Positions 14,510 through 18,593 of a stretch of 18,593 nt of DNA are shown here, piece after piece. Under the pieces are notes generated by a model, which had not been told where the DNA came from, did no database searches, and saw nothing but the letters and a program-made list of their open reading frames with translations. The first letter of the stretch is position 1. Each line of letters begins with the position of its first letter. Location: contig JAIPGT010000007.1 in assembly GCA_021735565.1 (NCBI GenBank), forward strand, positions 1 to 18,593, given 5' to 3'. This stretch comes from Patescibacteria group bacterium (GTDB lineage: Bacteria; Patescibacteria; ABY1; JAGPKW01). The translations under genes were made by a program, and so were the position numbers.

Positions 14510-14521
14510 TGATAATATAAT
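14510..14521 (+). promoter_or_regulatory. Promoter of the dTMP operon
   Basis: TATAAT lies at 14516-14521, with an overlapping alternative TGA-TAATAT (14510-14518) that would be an extended -10. The leader would be about 21 nt. The tmk promoter on the other strand is about 70 bp away, so both could be co-regulated from one spacer. Confidence 0.5.
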
Positions 14522-14548
14522 ACAAAGATAAAATAAAATATAATTATT

Positions 14549-14881
14549 ATGACATTTCAAGAATATCAAAAATTATCTCGAAAATCTGCTATTTATCCAG
14601 AGAAATATAATATAATTTATCCAGCTATAGGCTTAGGTGATGAAGCTGGAGAAGTTTTAGGAAAAATAAAAAAATGGCTTAGAGGAGATGATGAAACAGA
14701 AGAATTAACAGAAGAAAGAAAAAATGCAATAAAAAAAGAAATAGGAGATGTACTTTGGTATTTAGCTCAAATATCAACAGATATTGGAATAAATCTTGAA
14801 GATGCTGCAGAATCCAATATAGAAAAATTATATAAAAGATTAGAAGAAGGAAAGATAAAGGGGGATGGTGACAATAGATAA
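14549..14881 (+). CDS. MazG-like nucleotide pyrophosphohydrolase
   Basis: All-alpha NTP pyrophosphatase of 110 aa in the MazG/iMazG/dCTPase superfamily. These enzymes cleave (d)NTP to (d)NMP plus pyrophosphate using magnesium held by an EXXE-EXXD four-helix site. Here the ligand pairs are Glu32 and Glu35 (DEAGEVLGKIKKWLRG) and Glu64 and Asp67 (KKEIGDVLWYLAQIS), with 28 residues between the two motifs, within the family range. Substrates of small members include dUTP, dCTP and modified dCTP; which applies here is not visible. As the first gene of the dTMP operon, it plausibly supplies dCMP or dUMP to the thymidylate synthase homologue 18 nt downstream. The start is the first ATG after the promoter and has no ribosome binding site. 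Confidence 0.88.
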   Translation: MTFQEYQKLSRKSAIYPEKYNIIYPAIGLGDEAGEVLGKIKKWLRGDDETEELTEERKNAIKKEIGDVLWYLAQISTDIGINLEDAAESNIEKLYKRLEEGKIKGDGDNR

Positions 14882-14899
14882 ATTTTAATAAAAAACAAA

Positions 14900-15769
14900 A
14901 TGGCTATATATGATCAAAAATATCAAAATTTATTAAAAAATATATTAGAAAATGGATATGATTTATTTGATGAATTACATCAAACAAAAATGAGAGCCCT
15001 TCCCGGAATAAATATGCAAATAGATATTGAAGAAGAAGGATTCCCATTACTTGCATTAAGAAAAACTCCAATAAAATCATTTATAGCAGAACAAATTTGG
15101 TTTTTAATGGGAGAAAAAAATCCTAAAAATTTTTTAGAAAATTATACAAAAATTTGGAGCAATTTTATAGAAGAAGATGGAGAAATAGCTTCAGCTTATG
15201 GTCATAGATGGAGAAAACATTTTGGAAGAGATCAAATAGGAGATGCAGTAAAATTATTACAAAAAAATAAATATTCAAGGCATGCAGTAATTATAGCCTG
15301 GGATCCAAGTGATGATGGATTAGGAACTGGAACAGTCAAGAAAAATGTCCCATGCCCTTATACATTTACTTTAAATATATTAGGAGATAAATTACACTTA
15401 CATAATATAATAAGATCTCAAGATGCTCTACTAGGACACCCTACAGATACAGCTGGGTTTGCTTTTTTGCTTATGATCCTTGCTCAGAAATTAAATGTAA
15501 AACCAGGAAAATTAACTATATCTATGAGTAATGTTCATTTGTATGATAACCAAATTGAAATAGCAAAAGAATTAATAAAAAGAGATAATAATACTAATAA
15601 AATATCATTTGATTTACCTGAAAATTCTTTTGAAAGAGCAGAAAGAGGTGATAAATTATTATTTGAAGAAGTTTTTAATCTTATTAAAGATCAATACAAT
15701 CCAAATGAAGGTATTGGAAAAGTAAAAATATCAGAATATGAAAATATAGACGCAATGGTAACAAAATAA
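14900..15769 (+). CDS. thyA: Thymidylate synthase family, Asp at dUMP-reading Asn
   Basis: ThyA-fold methyltransferase (289 aa) that transfers a one-carbon unit from methylene-tetrahydrofolate to C5 of a pyrimidine deoxynucleotide. Conserved residues by eye: Arg32 (phosphate loop), Glu64 (AEQIWFL), Trp86, Tyr100 (AYGHRWR), Arg127 (SRH), catalytic Cys152 (VPCPYTF), Arg172-Ser-Gln-Asp175, His213 and Tyr215 (VHLYDN). The odd residue is Asp183 (LGHPTDTAGFA), where E. coli TS has Asn177, which reads the uracil base. T4 dCMP hydroxymethylase has Asp179 there, and the equivalent N229D change makes L. casei TS prefer dCMP. The His after the catalytic Cys is Pro, and the usual Gln five residues after Cys is Thr. 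The C-terminal tail seems about a dozen residues longer than in E. coli. Thymidylate synthase is the default name; a dCMP methylase or hydroxymethylase is a real alternative. Confidence 0.88.
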   Translation: MAIYDQKYQNLLKNILENGYDLFDELHQTKMRALPGINMQIDIEEEGFPLLALRKTPIKSFIAEQIWFLMGEKNPKNFLENYTKIWSNFIEEDGEIASAYGHRWRKHFGRDQIGDAVKLLQKNKYSRHAVIIAWDPSDDGLGTGTVKKNVPCPYTFTLNILGDKLHLHNIIRSQDALLGHPTDTAGFAFLLMILAQKLNVKPGKLTISMSNVHLYDNQIEIAKELIKRDNNTNKISFDLPENSFERAERGDKLLFEEVFNLIKDQYNPNEGIGKVKISEYENIDAMVTK

Positions 15770-15780
15770 AATATAAAAAT

Positions 15781-16284
15781 ATGAAAATTATATTAATAAT
15801 GGCACAAACTTTAGATGGGAAAATAGCAAAAAATGAAAACCATAAAGCAGACTGGACATCACATGAAGATAAAAAATTTTTTATAGAACTAACAAAAAAA
15901 GCAGGTGTGATAATTATGGGGAATTCTACATATAAAACTATAGGATTTCCATTAAAAAATAGATTAAATTGTATATTAACTAGAAATATAGAAGATAAAG
16001 AGAATATAGAAGGAGAATTAGAATATTTTAATGATTTAGATAAATTATTAAATACTCTAGAAAGTAGGGGATATAAAGAAGCTGTATTATGCGGTGGGGC
16101 TCAAATAAATTCTTTATTTATAAAAAATAATTTAATCTCAGAAATTTATATAACGATAGAACCAAAAATTTTTGGAAATGGTATAAATTTATTTTCTGAT
16201 ATCGATTTAGATATTGATCTAGAATTAATAGAAAGTATAAAAATGAATAATTCATTTATTTTAAAATATAAAGTAAAAAAATAA
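15781..16284 (+). CDS. Dihydrofolate reductase family protein (RibD-C type)
   Basis: Protein of 167 aa with the RibD C-terminal/DHFR-like fold, an NADPH-dependent reductase family. Motifs: MAQTLDGKIA (7-16), DWTSHED (24-30), AGVIIMGNSTYKTIG (41-55), the nucleotide-binding CGGAQIN (104-110) and IEPKIFGNGINLF (126-138). Its place 11 nt after the thyA homologue suggests it regenerates tetrahydrofolate from the dihydrofolate that thymidylate synthase makes, replacing a classical FolA; this is inferred from context. A role in riboflavin synthesis is less likely because no deaminase domain or other rib gene is nearby. The stop overlaps the next start (TAATG). A genuine dTMP-forming partner would need this activity, whereas a dCMP hydroxymethylase would not oxidise folate, so its presence favours methylation over hydroxymethylation. 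Confidence 0.85.
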   Translation: MKIILIMAQTLDGKIAKNENHKADWTSHEDKKFFIELTKKAGVIIMGNSTYKTIGFPLKNRLNCILTRNIEDKENIEGELEYFNDLDKLLNTLESRGYKEAVLCGGAQINSLFIKNNLISEIYITIEPKIFGNGINLFSDIDLDIDLELIESIKMNNSFILKYKVKK

Positions 16285-16943
16285 TGTCAGTTCTAACAAA
16301 AAAAGAAATTTTAACAGAAATAAAAAATAATGGTCTAGTTTTTTTACCAAATTTAGATCAATATCAAATTCAGCCACATGCTATAGATTTAAGGTTGGGC
16401 TTTCATTTTTGTATTCCAAAAACATGGAAATTAGATAAAGAAGGTAGGAAAGCTTTTAATATAGATTATTTAAATGATAAAGAAAGAAATTCTTTTGATG
16501 AAATAAATTTAAAAGAAGGTCAATATTTTGAAATATTACCAAGAGAATTTGTTATAGCTTCAACTCTAGAAAAAATAGAAATAAACAATTTAAATATTAT
16601 GGCAGTTTTATATCCCAGATCATCTTTTAATAGAAGAGGATTATCAGTAGATTTAAGCGGGATTGTAGATACAGGGTATAAAGGAAAACTTATGATTCCA
16701 ATTAGAAATAACACAAATCAAATAGTAAAAATTTATCCTGGAGAAAGAATATGCCAACTTGTTTTTCAAGATTTAAAAAGTAAATTAACTCAAGAAGAAG
16801 CTGATATTCATGGTGTTGAAAAAGCAAAAAATTTAGGATTAGAAGATTCTGATATTATAAAAAATAGTTATGATAAAGGAGAAGAAGCTAAATATATTTC
16901 TAAAGGAAAAATAAAAGAATTAAAAGAAAAATATAATATTTAA
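16284..16943 (+). CDS. Dcd/dUTPase superfamily protein, dUTPase-like site
   Basis: Trimeric beta-barrel nucleotidohydrolase family, 219 aa; by database habit probably called dCTP deaminase. HAIDLRLGFHF (28-38) is Dcd-like, and YPRSSFNRRGL (about 111-121) fits the shared RSS motif. The next block, GIVDTGYKGKLMIPIRNN (about 127-144), then GERICQLVF (about 155-163), is strikingly close to E. coli dUTPase (GLIDSDYQGQLMISVWN, GERIAQMIF). The dUTPase catalytic Asp and Tyr are present, while the Glu that catalyses deamination in Dcd (in LEFYN) is replaced by Pro. I therefore favour dUTP hydrolysis over dCTP deamination. The glycine-rich motif V of dUTPases is not visible at the C-terminus, which is lysine-rich and helical, so neither activity is certain. 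It overlaps the reductase gene by 1 nt and precedes the dCMP deaminase by 1 nt. Confidence 0.82.
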   Translation: MSVLTKKEILTEIKNNGLVFLPNLDQYQIQPHAIDLRLGFHFCIPKTWKLDKEGRKAFNIDYLNDKERNSFDEINLKEGQYFEILPREFVIASTLEKIEINNLNIMAVLYPRSSFNRRGLSVDLSGIVDTGYKGKLMIPIRNNTNQIVKIYPGERICQLVFQDLKSKLTQEEADIHGVEKAKNLGLEDSDIIKNSYDKGEEAKYISKGKIKELKEKYNI

Positions 16944-16944
16944 T

Positions 16945-17517
16945 ATGAAAAATATAGAATATCCCTACATACCAGAGGATAGAATTATAAAATATGTAGA
17001 TAAAAATAATCAGTACATGAAAGAAGCTTCATATATGATGGAAAAGGGTGGATGTTTTATACAAAAAACAGGAGCTGTTATAGTGTCTGATGGTAAAATT
17101 ATAGGAAAAGGAAATAATGCATCTAAAACATTAGAATACTGTCCAAGACGTAAAAATGGCTCAAAAACGGGTGAAGATTATTATTTATGCAAAGAAGTAT
17201 GTGGACAATTTGGACACGCAGAATCTAACGCTATATACAATGCTGTAAAAAATTTAAAAATAGAACAAAAAAAATTAAAAGAATTAGAAAATTTAATAAA
17301 TATTGCATATTATAGTAAAAATACTGATTTCAAAAAATTACAAAATGAAATTATAGAATTTACAAAAACTAAAAATATAGAAAAAATAAAAGGAGCTGAT
17401 TTATATTTAGATGGTCATTGGTGGTGCTGTAAAGTTTGCTGGATTTTTATGAATGCCTTTGGTATAAGAGATGTTTATTTAAGAAATGATAGTTTTGAAA
17501 AATATTGTAATCATTAA
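16945..17517 (+). CDS. dCMP deaminase family protein
   Basis: Zinc-dependent cytidine/deoxycytidylate deaminase of 190 aa, converting dCMP (and in some family members 5-methyl-dCMP) to the uracil or thymine nucleotide. The active site is His91-Ala-Glu93 (FGHAESNAIYNA) with Cys162 and Cys165 (WCCKVCWIFMNAFGI), matching HAE and PCxxC except that Cys replaces Pro. The N-terminal KTGAVIVSDGKIIGKGNN (41-58) is typical, as is the CPRR-to-C-C stretch (Cys66, 82, 86), which could hold a second zinc as in phage enzymes. A charged helical insertion of about 45 residues (103-147) separates the two zinc motifs. It is the last gene of the operon, 1 nt after the Dcd-like gene. A guanine or tRNA deaminase is less likely given the context. 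Confidence 0.88.
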   Translation: MKNIEYPYIPEDRIIKYVDKNNQYMKEASYMMEKGGCFIQKTGAVIVSDGKIIGKGNNASKTLEYCPRRKNGSKTGEDYYLCKEVCGQFGHAESNAIYNAVKNLKIEQKKLKELENLINIAYYSKNTDFKKLQNEIIEFTKTKNIEKIKGADLYLDGHWWCCKVCWIFMNAFGIRDVYLRNDSFEKYCNH

Positions 17518-17544
17518 TAAAAATATTTAAATAAAGTTTTGGTA

Positions 17545-17572
17545 TTGCATTTTTTTATAAAAATTGTATAAT
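17545..17572 (+). promoter_or_regulatory. Promoter of secE-nusG
   Basis: TTGCAT (17545-17550), a 16-bp spacer and a perfect TATAAT (17567-17572). Initiation would fall near 17579, giving a leader of about 44 nt, the longest in the window, that begins with a hairpin. Confidence 0.65.
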
Positions 17573-17581
17573 TAATTAACC

Positions 17582-17601
17582 AAGACCTGAAAGGTCTTTT
17601 T
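17582..17601 (+). terminator. Terminator-like hairpin in secE leader
   Basis: AAGACCT (17582-17588), a GAA loop and AGGTCTT (17592-17598) make a 7-bp stem followed by further Ts to 17601. It has the form of a small intrinsic terminator but lies just downstream of the secE -10, at the predicted 5' end of the mRNA. It may end the upstream dTMP operon, act as an attenuator, or protect the 5' end. Confidence 0.55.
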
Positions 17602-17622
17602 AAGATAGAAAAAATAAAAAAT

Positions 17623-17826
17623 ATGTCAAAAAAAGAAGAGAAACAAAATAAAAAAGATAATTATTTTAAAGCCTCTCTTGAAGAATTAAAAAAAGTGACT
17701 TGGTTATCCAGAAAAGAAGCAATAAGTCACACCATTGTAGTTATAATAATTTGTTTGGTTATAGGTCTTTTTTTAGGATCTATTGATTTTGGCCTTACAA
17801 AATTATTAGAAATTTTAATTAAATAA
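17623..17826 (+). CDS. secE: Protein translocase subunit SecE
   Basis: Short single-helix SecE of 67 aa, a core part of the SecYEG channel in the inner membrane. The amphipathic segment LEELKKVTWLSRKEA (19-33) contains the conserved W-S/P-sR-K-E motif, followed by one transmembrane helix at about 36-56. The start of the protein is lysine-rich. The next gene is nusG, 19 nt downstream, the classical bacterial secE-nusG-rplK order, which supports the call despite the short length. No tRNA-Trp gene precedes it. Confidence 0.94.
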   Translation: MSKKEEKQNKKDNYFKASLEELKKVTWLSRKEAISHTIVVIIICLVIGLFLGSIDFGLTKLLEILIK

Positions 17827-17845
17827 AAATTAACATTCCAATAAA

Positions 17846-18391
17846 ATGTCTAAACAAAAAAATGTAGGTAGGAATTGGTATGTAATTCACACATATGCAG
17901 GATATGAAGATACTGTAAAAAATAATCTAGAGCAAAGAATAGAAACAATGGATATGGAAGATAGAATATTCAATATAATGGTTCCTACAGAAAAAAAAGT
18001 AGTTATAAAAAATGGAAAAAGATCTATCAAAACTGAAAAAATATATTCTGGATATGTTTTTGTAGAAATGATGCTAACTGATGAATCGTGGTATGTAGTT
18101 AGAAATACTCCAAATGTAACTGGATTTTTAGGTACTGGAACAACTCCAACCCCAGTATTACCAGAAGAAATAGAAGAATTAAAGAGAAAAATGGGTCTTG
18201 AAGAACCAGAATACAAAGTTAATATAGAAATAGGTGAACCAGTTAAAATAATGACAGGTCCTTTTAAAGATTTTGAAGGTATAATAGGGGATGTTGAACC
18301 AGAAAAAGGTAAAGTAAAAGTTTTGGTATCTGTATTTGGGAGAGAAACTCCTGTTGAATTAGATTTATTACAGATTCAAAAATTAACTTAA
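17846..18391 (+). CDS. nusG: Transcription termination/antitermination factor NusG
   Basis: Protein of 181 aa that binds the RNA polymerase clamp and links transcription to Rho or to the ribosome. The NGN domain (about 8-115) shows NWYVIHTYAGYEDTVKNNL, KIYSGYVFVEM and NTPNVTGFLG. The KOW domain (about 127-160) has GEPVKIMTGPFKDFEGIIGD, and the C-terminus VSVFGRETPVELDLLQIQKL is complete. No extra domain is inserted. It is probably co-transcribed with secE from the promoter at 17545-17572. The start has no ribosome binding site (AATAAAATG). Confidence 0.97.
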   Translation: MSKQKNVGRNWYVIHTYAGYEDTVKNNLEQRIETMDMEDRIFNIMVPTEKKVVIKNGKRSIKTEKIYSGYVFVEMMLTDESWYVVRNTPNVTGFLGTGTTPTPVLPEEIEELKRKMGLEEPEYKVNIEIGEPVKIMTGPFKDFEGIIGDVEPEKGKVKVLVSVFGRETPVELDLLQIQKLT

Positions 18392-18397
18392 TTTAAC

Positions 18398-18426
18398 TTG
18401 AATTTTTATATTAATTAATATAAAAT
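18398..18426 (+). promoter_or_regulatory. Possible rplK promoter with spacer palindrome
   Basis: TTGAAT (18398-18403), a 17-bp spacer and TAAAAT (18421-18426). A perfect 22-bp A/T-only palindrome (18404-18425, centre TTAATTAA) fills the spacer and runs into the -10. In such AT-rich DNA both could arise by chance. Confidence 0.4.
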
Positions 18427-18457
18427 TTACTTAATTTTAATTAAATATTGAGGTTTT

Positions 18458-18593
18458 ATGGCTAAAGTAATAAAATTACAAATAGAAGCAGGGAAGGCTA
18501 CTCCAGCTCCTCCAATAGGTCCAGCACTTGGTCAAGCTGGTATTAATATACAAGACTTTTGTATGAGATTTAATGCTGATACTCAAGATAAAA
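18458..18593 (+). CDS. rplK: 50S ribosomal protein L11, cut off by window end
   Basis: The first 45 codons of ribosomal protein L11, which binds 23S rRNA at the GTPase-associated centre; the gene runs past the window. The N-terminal signature [20 protein letters not shown] (residues 11-30) is nearly invariant in the family, then [10 protein letters not shown]. The start at 18458 follows a weak GAGG only 4 nt upstream. Its position after secE-nusG is the standard bacterial order, so rplA is expected next. Confidence 0.96.
   Translation, partial: MAKVIKLQIEAGKATPAPPIGPALGQAGINIQDFCMRFNADTQDK

Noticed and set aside
15781..16284. Riboflavin biosynthesis reductase RibD
   Set aside because: The deaminase domain is missing, no rib genes are nearby, and the gene is embedded in a dTMP operon directly after thyA.
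17518..17622. tRNA gene before secE
   Set aside because: The only structure is a 7-bp hairpin with a T tract; there is no acceptor stem, no T-arm GTTCRA and no anticodon arm.

Overview
The window is a very AT-rich, gene-dense bacterial chromosome segment. It most likely comes from a member of the Candidate Phyla Radiation (Patescibacteria); this placement is an inference. The grounds are short proteins, AT-only leaders without Shine-Dalgarno sequences, a four-helix membrane family of the kind common beside pheST in that group, a single-chain GlyRS, a RibD-type reductase in the place of a classical DHFR, and a Tmk of the DFPRYGEKS type. Twenty complete genes and one cut-off gene are supported. 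Their stops are 15 TAA, 4 TAG and 1 TGA, so the standard code fits and nothing shows that UGA is read as glycine.

Layout: (1) 1-2811, terminator of an upstream unit, then glycyl-tRNA synthetase and an M16 zinc peptidase. (2) 2812-3153, gene-free, with three GC-rich palindromes and the promoter of a small monocistronic zinc-ribbon protein (3154-3384), the only gene here with a full AGGAGG ribosome binding site. (3) 3469-7908, a compact run of AI-2E-type transporter, RsmI, CvpA, TatD nuclease, a membrane-anchored FGE-fold surface protein with its own leaderless promoter, and a small membrane protein. (4) 7976-11466, pheS-pheT. (5) 11467-11772, gene-free, with two further palindrome families and a 15-bp tandem repeat. 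(6) 11773-13686, gyrB, facing tmk (13726-14403, minus strand) across a bidirectional terminator. (7) 14549-17517, a five-gene dTMP/pyrimidine deoxynucleotide operon: MazG-like pyrophosphatase, thymidylate synthase family protein, DHFR/RibD-like reductase, Dcd/dUTPase family protein, dCMP deaminase. (8) 17623 to the end, secE-nusG and the start of rplK.

The most interesting part is region 7 with tmk. The ThyA homologue carries Asp where thymidylate synthases have the Asn that recognises dUMP. The same change occurs in T4 dCMP hydroxymethylase, and when engineered into L. casei TS it makes a dCMP methylase. The Dcd-family neighbour appears to lack the deaminase catalytic Glu and has dUTPase-like motifs instead. 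Together with a MazG-like enzyme, a dCMP deaminase and Tmk, this suggests a dTMP route that may methylate at the dCMP level and deaminate afterwards. That is a hypothesis read from alignments by eye.

Other patterns: promoters are repeatedly of the extended -10 type (TGnTATAAT-like), leaders are about 18-27 nt (one is leaderless, one about 44 nt), and GC-rich interspersed palindromes sit next to gene ends, several shaped like intrinsic terminators.
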